The notes: generated from the letters alone by a model not told the origin. Positions 12,366-24,479 are shown, numbered from the stretch's first letter. The stretch: 64,000 bases of DNA from Rehmannia glutinosa (GCA_016081115.2 JABTTQ020001757.1:282503-346502), one strand, 5' to 3'. Program-made: numbers and translations.

Positions 12366-13733
12366 AAGATTCAACAAGTTCTTCAATAAAAACTACAAGA
12401 GAAACAATGGTGAATCATCTAGGAGACACTTAGCACCCTTCAAAGCAAGGGAGGACAGACCACCAAAGAGAGCCGATCACCAAATGATGGATATCGAGTG
12501 ATAATCAAAGAGTGAAAAAAGAGCAGACTTCCAAAGAGCCGAAAACATGTGTTGGAATTGCAGATAACTAGGACATTTTGATGTTGATTTGTCCCTATCC
12601 ACCACCAACAAATATAGGAATGAAGAGGAAAGAAAGGTCATCGAGAGAGAAGACAAGAAAAGAAGAAAGCCATATTGGTTGAGGAGACTGCTGACCCAGC
12701 TAAGTGTAAAGAACTAGCAGAGAGGCGACAGTGGTGAAGCTGACTACTCCAGTGCCACAAAAGAAGAGGCTTTGATATGCCTCATGGCCAAAGAACATGA
12801 AGATGAGGTACATTCTAACTCATCTCATTCTAATTCTGATGATAGTGATAATGACACAAACACTTTATCACCCATTGATCTTTATGATTCATTAGGCAAA
12901 ATGATGAAATATTTTGAGCATGTGAAAACCTCACACACACTTTTAAATGAGGAAAACAGACAGCTCAAAAGCCAAAACTCATAGCTGACTAAGGAGTAGA
13001 GTACTCTAAGTCACATAGCTACTGAGAATACAGAGTCGAAGGCTGAGATAGCTGAGACTCAAGCACACTTAGCTGCAACAAAAAAGAGGGAAAAAGATTT
13101 AAAAATGTGATTGCATCATTTACTAAGGCATCTAAATCATTGGATGAATTTATAATGATTCAAAAGGAAAGTGGAGATAAGACATGCATTGGATTTAATT
13201 CCTTTGTGCATGCCCAAGCTCCAAGAGTGGTTTTGGAAAAAGGATCCTCAAGCAATGAGGCAGTCCAAAAATCTAAAGCACTATATGTTGCACCTACACT
13301 CACTCAAAAACAAAATCACAACCATGTTGGCCTTAGATACAAAGAAAAAGGCAAAAAGCCAGCAGAGTATGCTACTATGCTGAGAGGACAGCTGAAACGA
13401 AATTCAGAAGAGTCCATCAGCAGACTCCAAAAAGGAAATACTCTGTAAAATCCAAACAGAGCTACCAAAAGCCCCAGAGATTTCAACAAAGAAAATCATA
13501 TGATGGGAATGGTAGAAATTATCCCAGCCAGGCTAATTGGAACAATCAAATAAGACATCGCACACATATGCACCCAAGAACAATGCCCAATATGCACAAA
13601 AGTTTCATTGATATCCCAAGAAAGCAAATGCACAAGCTCACACACAGGCATACAAACTAAAGAGACAGTTGTATGAGTCTAAAGCCCTAAGCAATTTGCC
13701 AATGTTCATTATGATTATGGAACTGATAGGTGG
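12366..13733 (+). pseudogene. Sirevirus gag C-terminal remnant (copy E)
   Basis: Starts abruptly at the codon block equivalent to FNKFF of copy D. The CCHC knuckle is degraded: CWNCR is present, but a stop and lost spacing follow. It continues through the acidic Asp/Ser segment (12772-12984), a coiled-coil-like part, and the basic Gln/Lys-rich tail near 13310-13730. Several frames are needed to follow it. Collinear with copy D gag. Confidence 0.75.
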
Positions 13734-13849
13734 CAATCTCTTAGAGTCAGACCATTTGGTTATAGGTTAGTTGGATCACCTTATAGTGCTAACCCATCGG
13801 GACCCAAGCAAATACGGGTACCTAAAAACTAATTTCCTTGATTGTATGT

Positions 13850-15682
13850 TCAAGGAACCTGGTTCATGGATAGTGGTTGTTCTAGACATATGACAGGCAA
13901 CAAGAAGAATCTTTCAAAGTTCAAGGAAATAAAAGGTGCTAAAGTTATATTTGGAGGAAATGAAGCTCTAGGGGAGATCAAAGAAACATGATCCATCAAG
14001 AAGAATGGACTAGAGATCACAGATATAGCATATGTTGAAGGGCTCAACTTCAATCTGCTGAGCATCAGCCAACTCTGTGATAAAAAGGCTACAATTTAGG
14101 ATTCAACATGGGTGTTTGCCAAATCAAGGATGCTGAATCAAATGAAATTGTGCTGCAAGGATCACGGTAGAAAAACATGTATGTAGTGGACTGGTCAACT
14201 GCTACACCAAGCACATGTTTGCTTGCAAAGAGTACAGCCGAATCAAGTTGGTTGTAGCACAAGAAGCTGAGTCACCTGAGCTTCAAGACAATCAACAAGC
14301 TTGCAAGGAGTCATCTTGTGGAAGGATTTCCAGTGTACAAGAAGGAAAGCATTTGTGATTCATGCCAGATGGGAAAGCAAATAAAGTCTTCTTTTAAGGA
14401 CAAGCCAAATATTTCTTCAACCAGGATACTACACTTATTGCATATGGATCTATTTGGTCATGTTGAATCAACCACCATTACTGGAAAGAAATACACCTTA
14501 GTGGTGGTGGATGATTATTCAAGATACACATGGACTTTTGGAAAAAGAAGTCTATGTGGAGCAACCTCCAGGTTTTGAGCAAAAAACTATTGGAGATAAA
14601 GTCTACAAGCTCAAGAAAGCATTATATGAATTGAAACAAGCACCAAGAGCCTGGTATGATACATTGTCCCAGTTTCTTATTGACAATGGATTCACCAAAG
14701 GCAAGGTTGATAGGATACTCTTCAGAATTCAAGATGGGGAGAGTATACTGTTTGTTCAAATATATGTGGATGACATCATTTTTGGATCCACAAATAAAGA
14801 TCTATGTAATAAATTCTCAAATCTCATGCAAGGGGAATTTGAGATTAGTATGATGGGAGAGCTGACTTTCTTTCTAGTCTTCAAGTCAAGCAAATAAAGG
14901 ATGGAATCTTCATAAGACAAACTAAATATACCAGAGATTTAATGAATAAATTTGGTATGGAAGAGAAGTCATCTGTGAAGAATCCCATGAATACATCAGC
15001 CAGAATGGACATGGATGCAAATGGCAAAGCTGTTGACCAAACCAGATATAGAGCCATTATTGGATCATTGGTCTATTTAACAGCAAGTAAGCCAAACATC
15101 ACCTTTGTTGTAGGTGTATGTGCCAGATTTCAATCTGCAACAAAGGAAAGTCACATGACTGCAGCCAAGAGAATCCTAAGGTATTTGAAGGGATGCCAAG
15201 AAGTTGGCTTATGGTATCCAAAGGATGGAGGATTCAAGCTAGTTAGCTACTCAGACTCAGACTATGTTGGATGTAGAGTGGATAGGAAAAGTACATCAAA
15301 AATTGTCAAATGCTTGGAAATAGGTTAGTTTCTTGGTTCAACAAGAAACAAAATTCAATAGCTACATCCACAGCTGAAGCAGAGTACATAGCTGCAGGCA
15401 GCTTCAGTGCCCAAGTCTTATGGATGAGGCAATAGTTGAGAGATTATGATATAGAAGAAAAGGAGATTCCAATTATGTGTGATAACACAAGTGCCATTGC
15501 AATTCAAGAACCAAACACATTGAAGTCAGATATCATTTCATAAGAAACCATGTTGAAAGGAAAGACATCACATTGGAATACATGTCAACTGATAAGCAGT
15601 TAGCTGATATATTCACTAAGCCATTATGTGAATCAAGGTTTGAAGAGCTTAAAAATAAACTTGGATTGATTGAGCTGAGTTA
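13850..15682 (+). pseudogene. Copia pol remnant with integrase-to-RT deletion (copy E)
   Basis: Protease active site FMDSGCS at about 13863-13885, GAG-pre-integrase (CDSCQMGK, about 14355), and the beginning of the integrase core (LHMDLFGH, VVVDDYSRYTW). At about 14533 the sequence jumps directly to the RT region (VEQPPGFEQKT, KALYELKQAPRAWY). Compared with copy D, roughly 1.2-1.3 kb of integrase and RT fingers are gone. RT keeps IYVDDIIFGSTN, and RNase H keeps YSDSD near 15250, followed by frameshifts. The pol end is readable to LGLIELS before a stop at about 15680. Non-functional. Confidence 0.85.
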
Positions 15683-15920
15683 GGAGGCTAGAATACTCAA
15701 TCACCAGAGTCAAATAAGTGGGAATTGGAAATCAGCAAAGTTTCCTTTTTCAGCAAAGTGAAATAGCCAAGACGGCTAGTCAGCTGTATCGAGTTAAGTG
15801 GACAACCGAGTGTTTATTAAGTGAAGAGAGAAGTAGAGTTAAGTCACTTATGAAGATAACTGAGTTATTTATGAGCTAAGTGACAAAATGCAGTCGTTTT
15901 CTGCGAGAGGTAGTGTTTTT

Positions 15921-15996
15921 AGGCTTGAATTCGGCAGTAATTATGATGTCAGTAAAATTAGGCTTGAATTCGGCAGTAATTATGATGTCAGTAAAA
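15921..15996 (+). repeat. 39-bp tandem duplication in Sirevirus spacer
   Basis: Two direct copies of a unit beginning AGGCTTGAATTCGGCAG, starting at 15921 and 15960 and identical over at least 37 bp. They lie in the non-coding spacer between pol and the post-pol ORF of copy E. The rest of the spacer (15683-16267) is AT-rich without features. It looks like a replication-slippage duplication. Confidence 0.9.
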
Positions 15997-16267
15997 GCAT
16001 GTACCCATTTTACCCATGATTGGATATAAATGTTGTTGCATTTAATGCGGGAAAATTAATGTGGTTCCAAGACACGATCTCAACCATTGATTAAATTAGA
16101 ACTTTTTGAATTCCAAAAATCGTCCCCTCACATCCCATATATTGAGAAATTACTTTTCTCTCTCCTCACACAACTCTCATACTCTCAAGCAAGAAGGATT
16201 TTCTCTGCAACTAAGAAAGAAAACTCTAGCTCTTCGTTCGTTCAAATCTCTAGTTCTAAACTCTAAA

Positions 16268-19200
16268 ATGGCACTGACTTACGATTTCGTGAAGTTAGCT
16301 GAAAAAATCCACACCGGAGCCATAGTGGATTTTGAGGGCTTGGTCAAGCAGGGAGTGGAAAAAGCCTTGGCTAAGAATATTGCTGAGAAGCTTGACAAGT
16401 CTAGTCTTAAGCAGTTTCTCTCGATGGAGTTTTCGCACACCTATTTGAAGGAGGTGGTGATGTTCTACATGAATGATGAGGTTCACGGCGATGAGATTCG
16501 CTCATCAGTCCACAACACTAATATCAAGTTGATTGATGCGGACTTAGCTGCATATGCCTTCTTCTAGTTTGAATGAGATAACTAAGAAGGACATTTACCT
16601 CGCTGCATCATGGAAAAAATAGCAAAGCCAGAGGCTTCTGCGAAGGCTATCTACACAGCCAAGAAATCATTGATTAAGGAGGACTACCACAAGTTGATGG
16701 ACGTGGTGGAAATGTGTGGACATGAAGTTCGTAAGCTTCAATCAGCTGTCTAGGACTAAGTTGACCATGATGGCTGCGATAATGGAAGAGAAGAAAGTGA
16801 ACTGGGCTGAGTTCATTTTTGGCAAGTTGTGCCAGAACATGATGAACAAAGCCATTAATGAAGCCGTAGTGTTTGAAAGCTCACTCGGATATGGCTTGGT
16901 GATAGGTCATTTGATGGAGGTGAAGGGCATTCCTCTCAGGAATGGAAAATTCTTCCAGGTGAACAAGAAAATGTTCAGGGCCAATCTATCAGCTACCCAA
17001 CACCAAGTTCATGCCATGAAGGCTGATATGAGCGAGGGGGAATTAGCTAGCCCTGTCCCTGAGGACACTGCTGCGACAGCAAAGGCCACTTATCCCAAGC
17101 CTGTGCAGAAGACAAACCCTGCAGCCAAGTCAGCACATGCCCTACAGCCGTAGAACACCCTGCCCAGTTGAGTCCCCAGCTCCTTCTCCAGTCATCAAGA
17201 AGAAACGCTCAGTTGTGCCCCGGAAGCCAACTGCAGTGAAGAAGAAAGTCGCAGAGTCTGCTACCATATAAGAGAAACCAAAAGAGGTTGAGGTTCCATT
17301 AGTCAAGATAAAGAGAAAGACGACTAGTAAAACAACCGCATTAGCTAAGCCGGTTGAGTCCAGCACACATTTATTGAGAAAAAGAGGTCTGGCGAGGAAG
17401 AAGCGAGATACGTCGAAAGAGAATAGTGGTGTGGAAACCACTGTGGAGGAAGAGACTGTTGTTGATGCAAAGCATAGTTTGGAAGAGACATTTGTCAGGG
17501 AGACAACTGAAAAAACTGAAGCAATCACAGCTGACAGATGTGAAGAATTAGATGTTCAATCCCCTCAGACGGATGCAAGGTCAACTTAGGAGGAAAGGTC
17601 TCCCCTTGAGCCCATGCAGGAGGAGGATGATGACTTGGTGATGTTATCCCCCGCATACCCTGACATCCAAGAGAGGTTACGAATTTGGAGGTCCTGGAAG
17701 CTCAGTTATGCCAGGCATCAATTTCAAAGCCCACAATTCATTGAGGGAGATGAGGAACTCTTGAACTTTCTAGGAAATATATCTATTACCTCTGCTTAAT
17801 CCTGATTTCTTCACCACCATTCTGTATCAAAAAAAGGATAAAGAGAAAGAAAAGGCGATTGAAAAGGCCAAGGCCATTGAGTATTTGAAAAGGCCTCATA
17901 CGTGTAACTTTACTGGAACACTAGAAAGTGCCTTGCTGCCTGCCACCAGCAGTGACAGCGATATTGAAGAACTTAACCCTACTGATGAGGTGGAGGGGGT
18001 TGAGCTAAGGCAAGCAATAAAAGAGTCCAAAGAGCTGCATAAGCAGACATTGCTGAAGGATTTATGAGAGTCATATTCAATTATAATCTTTCCTAGCTCT
18101 CATATTATGGAGATCGTGAGGACCATCGATGCCACTACCTCACCAGTGCACTCTGAGGGACAAGATAACATGAAGAATGGCGATGAAGCTGAGGAAGGAG
18201 ATGAAGAGGGCGCCGTAGCCAAGCCTACCCCTGAAGAAGGTGTTGAGACACTTGCCCTATCGGCTGAACACTCAACTGGAAAAGCAGTCGAGTCTCAAGT
18301 TTCCAGTGACCTGTTGTTCGAGGCTCGGCTGGTGTGCCAGCGGAGGGGGAAACTGCAAACACCATAGTCGAGTCGGAGAAGGTTGTGGGAGACATTACAA
18401 AATTGAAGTTTGGAGGCAAAGGTGAGAACGTTAATGTACAACAGAGTGGGGTTGACGACGATTAGACGGTTCTGACTATCTCAGCTAAAATCCTAGCTAC
18501 ACTGTAGGCCGATAAAGCTATTGATGCAGCCAAGGAAAAGGATGGAAAGGAAGACAAGGCAGTTGAGACTGCTGACTCTGAAAGTGCAATCCTAGAGTTT
18601 GAGACCTCAAAGAATGCCACCGAAGACCCTAATGTAGCTCATTCAATTGAAGGGATTGTTGAAGACCCTGTTGCGGCTAAGACTGCACAAGGGATTGCTG
18701 AAGGCCCATCAGTGGTTGAGACTGCTGAGGGTAATGAAGGCCCAGTGGAGGTTCAGACTTCCTTGGGTAAGAAAAGTGAAGAAGAGATGTTTGCCCCTCA
18801 AGAAGAGTCAGCTGAAAATGAAGAAATAAGCGCATTGCATGACTCTCAGGAACATGTCTTTGTGGAGTTCTTGGACACAGATGACGAAGCTGAGTCCGTC
18901 CAAAAAGATAAACCTGAAGAGGACCCAGTTGTTGAGGAGCTTTGGCACATATGAGGATGGCAAGCGACAAAGCTGCCTTTTCAAAGTTCACACTAGTTGA
19001 TGGCCCACCCCCTATGGTGCCATCACCATCCCATGACACTGATGAACTAGCTGAGGACAAGACAACTCAAGAGGAAGAAACCATTGATACCAATGACGTT
19101 GTTAAGACAAAGTGAGATCGATCACCAAAGAGCTAACACGATTGCGAGAGAAGATGTCGAGGACGTTGAAACAGCTAAGGCACATAGAGCTGAAGCAAAT

Positions 19201-20880
19201 TTAAAGGGAAAAGGTAAATCTCCTGAAGAAGAAGGGGTAGAAATTCCTATATTCCCTGATGAACCTTTTGCAAAGTACTTTCCATTTGTGGCGGAAGTAC
19301 CTTTGGAGACGGAATCTGCTGCTGAGAGTGCAAGGTATACTGTCATCATCCCTGCTGAAGAATCTGAAACTCCAGATGATCAAACCATAGTGCCATTTGG
19401 TTTTGATTTCGATGTTGTATGGTTTAAGGAGCAGTCCGCTGAAGCAGCCAACTTTCGGAATGCATTCAAGGCCATTTGTGCTGAAATTGAAAATATGGAA
19501 AAATGATTTGCAGCATTGAACCAACGGTTGGATAATAGAGATGCAACAATCTCAAGAGATATCTAGGGGACTGTACTAAGAATAAGGGAATGGACAGCAC
19601 AGACGAAAGCACTAAGGCGTGAGCAAGTCACCTATTTCAAGTCTCTATTTGCTAATATGGTGATATGGAGTGCAGAAAACGCAAAATTTCAGCAGAGACA
19701 GAGGGATCACATCTTCAGGATAGACCAGTCACACAAAATTGATATGGAGTTGCTAAAGCACAACACAAGGCAGACCTTCCCAAAACAGAAGCCAACATGC
19801 GAACCGAGATGATGGTTATGCAAACTGAAATGAAGTTAATGGGAGTTGAGATAAAGGCTTTGCGGTCAGAATTTAGAATAGCACACTCCTCAAGTCATGA
19901 GAAGATGGACTTGACAAACAAGAAACTGGATCTTATCCTGGGAGTATCCTCTCAGCCAACTCTCCCTCCTGGTGATGATGCCAAAAAAGGGGAAGATAGT
20001 AATAAGATGGGAGGTAGTGGTAGTGATGTGAAGAAACCACCCCTGAATATCATGCTTGCAAAAACCCCTCTACAAGGCTCAGTCACCAGTTCACTCCTAA
20101 GCCAGCTGCCTGAAGGCCTTTCAGCTGAAGAGAAACCTGATTTAGCTTTCAAGAAGACAAGAGCAGAGATAGAAGCTAATTTTGCCAAGGTGGATGAGAG
20201 GCAGCATGGCAGGATAGAAAGTCTAAAAGCAAAGTTCGACGGTCCCCCAGTTGGATTACTGAAGGACTCTCCAGCAATAAAGCCCCCTCGTGAGTTAGTT
20301 GTCCCGGATGCAGGATCTGAGCCAAAATCCTTAAAGGAATTCCAAACACTTGCATCGGAAGGATTTTTCAAATGGAAGACACTACCAGAAGCATGGGACT
20401 TGTATTGGGAGAAGAGTTTGGAGATTTGTCAAACAGTCGAAAAGCAGCAAACTTCTAGTAGTCAGCAGACTTCAAGGGCACAAGTCGTGCAGTACACTCC
20501 CAGAGAAGGAGCAAACTCTGGACGAGGCATGGGAGGATTGGTGAAGGTGGAAGAGGCAGAGGAACTCCACTACTAAAGCGTAAAGATGTTCGATATGTCG
20601 ATCCCCAGAAGAAAGGTTTGATATATTGGGTTAGGGTGGATGAACTGTCAAATAGAGAGGTGAATAGGAGGAATGAGGAAGCAAGGAGAAGGCAACAAGA
20701 AGAAAATGCTAGGCTTGATCGAGAATAGAGAGAAAGGCAGCAGAGGGAAGACCTAGCTGCAAAGAAAGCCTATGATAAGAAGAAAAGAGAAGAGGATGAT
20801 AGGAAGAGGAAGAGAGCTGAAGAAGACAGAAGGAGAGCAGAGGAGGATGCTGATCGAAGAACGAAGCAGCTAAGGCGTTG
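16268..20880 (+). pseudogene. Sirevirus post-pol (envelope-like position) ORF, decayed (copy E)
   Basis: Begins at the ATG at 16268 with an open 100-codon stretch, then continues in shifting frames. The next stretch includes an open 145-codon piece (16716-17153). It is followed by a long low-complexity region rich in Glu, Ala, Val, Lys and Thr (17160-19500), a region of predicted coiled coil (about 19590-19960, heptad-like Met/Leu/Glu), another open stretch of 259 codons (19797-20576), and a highly charged Arg/Glu/Lys coiled-coil tail near 20600-20880. Position and coiled-coil content match the extra ORF known from Sireviruses, called envelope-like by position. I see no convincing membrane segment, so an envelope role is not supported here. 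At least eight stops or shifts. Confidence 0.65.
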
Positions 20881-21134
20881 AAGGCTATTGAACCCCTTCA
20901 TGTTGTATTTATACTTAATTATAAATACACATACACTTGTAAGTACTATGTATATGCTTTGATACAATTGATGCTCTGATACCTTGTATTGATTTATACA
21001 TTGTAAAAAGCCCAGTAAAGTGCAAATAATAATATGTTCAATAAAATGACATATTCAATACAATCATTCTTTATTATCACACTATTTACTTTGCTATTTT
21101 ATTTAAGTTTTGGCATCATCAAAAGGGGGAAAAT
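20881..21134 (+). other. Sirevirus 3' untranslated region and polypurine tract (copy E)
   Basis: Non-coding, AT-rich stretch ending in a conserved GGCATCATCAAAAGGGGG block and the purine run at 21119-21133, directly before the LTR start. This primes plus-strand DNA synthesis in intact elements. Confidence 0.85.
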
Positions 21135-22602
21135 TGTTGGGAAATGTATGTATAGATTTTGATGAAACCATGTAAAACTTAGATTAGGAAGTTGGCACCC
21201 CAATTCAAGTGTAAATCAACTTGTAATAGATAGGACTATGTAAGCTGAGTGGAAGCAACCAAGTTGAAGAATTGCAGGACTCGACTGAAGATTGAAGAGA
21301 AGACCCAACTGTGTGGCAGTTGAGTGAAGTAAGTGAAGGTTCAGTCAAGTGATAGAAGCTGACTGACAGCAAATTCTTCCAAATCATTGGAATTGACTGT
21401 CTAGGGGGTATTGCAGCAGACGTGATCAAAGAAAGCTGAAAGAGATCCGTTGTCAAGCAAAGTCAAGGTTTTGCTGGAAATAGACATGTGTTAGACTACC
21501 TACAATAAAGTTGTTTTGCTGAAAGAGTGCAAAAAGAAAGGAGCCAATGTGATGTACCTGAAATCCTGTAGAGTTTAAGGAAATGATGCAGAGCATTAAA
21601 TTCAAGGTACAATCCACATCAATGCTACAAGACAAGACAAGCCAACAACCTGCAAGTGTAGTTTGAAAAATATGTCTATCTCTTCAACGGACATATTTTT
21701 AAACGTGCACTATAAAAGGCTGAGGATTCATTTGAGAGAAGGTTACCAATATTACAAGCAACCAAGCATTCAATCAAATAACCTACCAAGCAAAATATCT
21801 CTCAAGTATTCAAATAATATCCTCAAGCATAAACTCAAAGGAAATCGATCCAACACACTCAGTGAAGGAAAGACGACTTCATCTGTTGAAGAGAAAAATT
21901 CTTGTTTCATGAACAGGGGGTCTACTCTCCAATGTTGAATGAGGTGTAGTAAGGTTCCAGATCGAATCAGGGCTTTGAACATGTTGGAGGGCTAAGTGAT
22001 CGAGTCCAAAGGTTTGAAGGAAGCTGAAGTAGCAGGACAGCCGTCTTGTGAAGAAGCTGAGTCCCAGGAGCAGCTAGTTGTGTGATCAAAGATGACTCGG
22101 ACTGTTACCATTTTGTAACCAAGTCAAGTTACATTAGTGGATTCCTCCAGGGGTTGGAGAAGAGTGGATTAGAGGAATTATCTCATCCTCGAACTACTAT
22201 AATTGATTGTGTCTCTTTACATTCAGCACACTTACTTTCTTGCATATCTTTATATTTGTTGATTGTTAAATTGCTAAGTCTACTGATAATAACCTAGCTA
22301 AAACAAGTGTTGAAACAAAAAACATATTCAAAAATTAAGGGTGAAAGTCTTCCGCTATTAAAAACCAAGTCAACTGTTATTTTAAAGTGTTAGCTGAAAC
22401 AGCTAAGTTATGTTATCAACAGCTTAGTCGAGTCTATTGAGTGGGTAACTTTGTTGTGTAAGCCAACTTAACTATCCACCAAGGACTTAGCTGACTTGTG
22501 TCAACTCTGAAATTCTTAAAGAACTAAAAACGAAAAATTGGTAAAGTTTATTCAATCCCCCGCCCCCTTCTAAACTTTATTTACCACTCCTTGGGACCTA
22601 CA
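21135..22602 (+). repeat. Sirevirus 3' LTR (copy E)
   Basis: 1468-bp LTR from TGTTGGGAAATG to GGGACCTACA in plus orientation. A TATA-like TATAAAAGG lies near 21711. It matches the reverse complements of the LTRs at 693-2266 and 10819-12365 over their whole length. No 5' LTR partner is present, so the age of copy E cannot be read from LTR divergence. Confidence 0.9.
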
Positions 22603-22610
22603 AATTTAAA

Positions 22611-23090
22611 TCAGAAAAATGACATATTATCAAAAGTAATACTTTTCCGATAAAACATGATATTTTTTCAGTAAATTTAATACCTTCAGTTGTTGCCATT
22701 GTATTATGTTCAGTAATGGCCACTAAAGCGACTGGTTCACCTAGCACAAGTTCATTGTTATACATATAAAACAATAAGTATCATAAAAACATAAGAAAGT
22801 AGTAATTTTATTCGGATAAGTTATTTATATTACCTTCACAGTGTTCTACAATAATGTAAACTAGAAAAATAACATATTATAAAAGGTAATATTTTTCCGT
22901 TAAAAATGATACTTTTGTAGTAAAAAGTAACACTTTCAGTTGTTGCCATTGTATATTGTTCAGTAATTGTCACTGGATCAACTAGTTCACCAAGACAAGT
23001 TCATTGTTGTACATATAAACAAATGACTATCATAAAAATGTAAGAAAGTAGTAAGTTTATTCGAATATGTTATTTATATTACCTTCATTG
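22611..23090. repeat. Two-copy tandem repeat, period 250 bp, AT-rich
   Basis: Unit 1 starts with GAAAAATGACATATTA at 22614 and unit 2 with GAAAAATAACATATTA at 22864. Both contain the phrases TTCAGTTGTTGCCATTGTAT and AAGTTCATTGTT and end in a TTATTTATATTACCTTCA block. The short phrase AATACTTTT recurs within each unit, as in the minisatellites at 39410-40140 and 50880-51360. No coding content. Confidence 0.8.
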
Positions 23091-23094
23091 ATTT

Positions 23095-23398
23095 ATATGT
23101 TATCTTCATCAATAAAAACAATAATCAATGTACCCAAATTTTCACATTCCTTTATCAATGCATTATTTTTAACTTGATGCTCCATTACAAAACGAACAGT
23201 GTGAAGCTGTATATGTGGATTATAAGTAATGATTTTTTCGAATATTGTATCAATATAGGAGTTGCAACAATTCTTATACTCCTTTATTCACATAGTCAAA
23301 TCATCAAATACATTGCGGGTTGCAATCTTAATATTTGTATGAGAAACTTGGCAAGCTATATCAATGGAGATTTTAAGAATTTCACCTAGTAATGTTTG
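23095..23398 (-). pseudogene. Unrecognised coding-like fragment, one stop
   Basis: On the minus strand about 96 codons are open apart from one TGA, with a plausible globular composition (for example LLGEILKISIDIACQVSHTN). I do not recognise the family and see no start, splice sites or promoter. It lies beside the 250-bp tandem repeat and may be an internal part of an unidentified transposon. It could equally be chance in AT-rich DNA. Confidence 0.2.
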
Positions 23399-23737
23399 TT
23401 TTATAGAGACAGAGTGAGAGAGATCAAGAATTTCGAAATTAATGCGGCTGATTTGCACTTGTGCGACGGAAGAGTATCACTTTTTTGCCCCAGAGTTGCA
23501 AAATCGCGTTCTGCGTCTTCTTTCCAAGCCACTACTCCCGATATTTTTCTTTTTCTTTTTTTTTCAGTTAAGGACGGGTATGGATCCTCTAGGTATGATG
23601 GATCCGAGTCAGATGATCCGTTTCACAGATTAGAGATCCGCGAGATGCTCCTATAAGAGACCTACTTTATAATTATTTGGGAAAAATGATATGATATATT
23701 TCGTGGGGCATTCACATTTGTAAATGTATAGCCAATG

Positions 23738-23815
23738 CTTTTTTTTCTTTTAATAAAGTTCGGCCCCATCATTGCAGGTACTCGAACTCAGGCCTCATCA
23801 TTACGAGTAATACCC
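23738..23815 (-). mobile_element. 5'-truncated tRNA-derived SINE
   Basis: On the minus strand the sequence has the B-box-like GAGTTCGAGT, then ACCTGC and GGGGCCGAACTTT, and a tail of mixed A/T. It aligns to the complete SINE at 62812-62922 but lacks the A-box end. It is flanked by imperfect 18-bp direct repeats, GTAAATGTATAGCCAATG (23720-23737) and GTGAATGTACAGCCAATG (23816-23833), consistent with LINE-dependent target duplication. Confidence 0.65.
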
Positions 23816-23934
23816 GTGAATGTACAGCCAATGTTGTTTGTCGTAATTAGTGGTAAAATTTTGCAACTATACGATGCTTACTAATTTTGTTTCGTTGTAA
23901 TTAATGGTGATTGATGCTGCTTTTTAGGGCAGAT

Positions 23935-24330
23935 TTTCCAAGTCAAGGTATCTGACAATCTCCAAGTCGTCTTCTCCTAAATCTAAAAGTTTCAGTGATG
24001 GGAACTTGCCTGCAACACGAGTAAATGTTAGACGTGCCCTAGGGTTGTCCATGTTAGGCCTCTCTGACGCTCAAGTCAGCACAGTAAACGAGAGAGAATA
24101 TTAAACAATACACAGAATACTGAACATGAATTATCTAAGATTATGAGAGTAATAGAGATTATGATTTACAAATGAGATGGATGGACCTTTATATAACTGG
24201 GTAGCGGGCCTCGTGAACCACGTAAGAGAAACCGGCTTGTGAGCCAAATTCGGACCTCGTGAGTCGAGTTATTCCAACTGTAGCCAACTAAATAATAGAC
24301 AATTAATGAGATTACATAAATATTATAAAT
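23935..24330 (-). repeat. Probable LTR remnant (minus strand)
   Basis: On the minus strand there is a TATA-like TATATAAAGG, then a typical U5-like run with CTGACTTGAGCGTCAGAG, a phrase common near the transcript start of plant Gypsy (Tat-type) LTRs. Only one copy is visible, and neither end nor primer-binding site was found. Treated as a solo or truncated LTR, low confidence. Confidence 0.35.

Positions 24331-24335
<5 letters not shown>

Positions 24336-24367
<32 letters not shown>
24336..24367. repeat. (AAT)n microsatellite
   Basis: About ten uninterrupted AAT units. Likely length-polymorphic. Confidence 0.95.
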
Positions 24368-24369
<2 letters not shown>

Positions 24370-24479
24370 GGATATTTTTGCCCCCAAAGGAATATATACA
24401 CTAAGATGTATAATTCTTTAGTTAAAACAATGGTTGATGGGAATTTTGAGTAACAAGAGTGTTTTCCAAAACATTAATA

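Larger units (their letters stand above)
12366..22602 (+). mobile_element. Partial Sirevirus-lineage Copia retrotransposon with long post-pol ORF (copy E)
   Basis: Plus-strand element over 10 kb long. It contains the 3' part of gag, a pol with a large internal deletion, a spacer, a 4.6-kb decayed post-pol ORF, a polypurine tract and a 3' LTR. The 5' end is missing, replaced by the LTR of copy D. The motif GGCATCATCAAAAGGGGG immediately before the 3' LTR is the hallmark Sirevirus polypurine region. The many stops in every domain make it old and inactive. Confidence 0.9.

Noticed and set aside
15921..15996. GAATTCGGC motif resembling a cDNA-library adapter, suggesting cloning contamination
   Set aside because: It lies inside a longer duplicated unit that is part of the retroelement spacer, and no other vector sequence is present.
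16295..16486. Antisense open frames within the Sirevirus post-pol ORF (also 17142-17528, 19952-20371)
   Set aside because: Composition mirrors the sense strand low-complexity sequence. No start context or domain.
23935..24060. Minus-strand stretch reading GKFPSLKLLDLGEDDLE, looking like a leucine-rich repeat of a resistance protein
   Set aside because: It is only about 40 codons, continues directly into LTR-like sequence and has no NB-ARC or further repeats. More likely chance within an LTR remnant.
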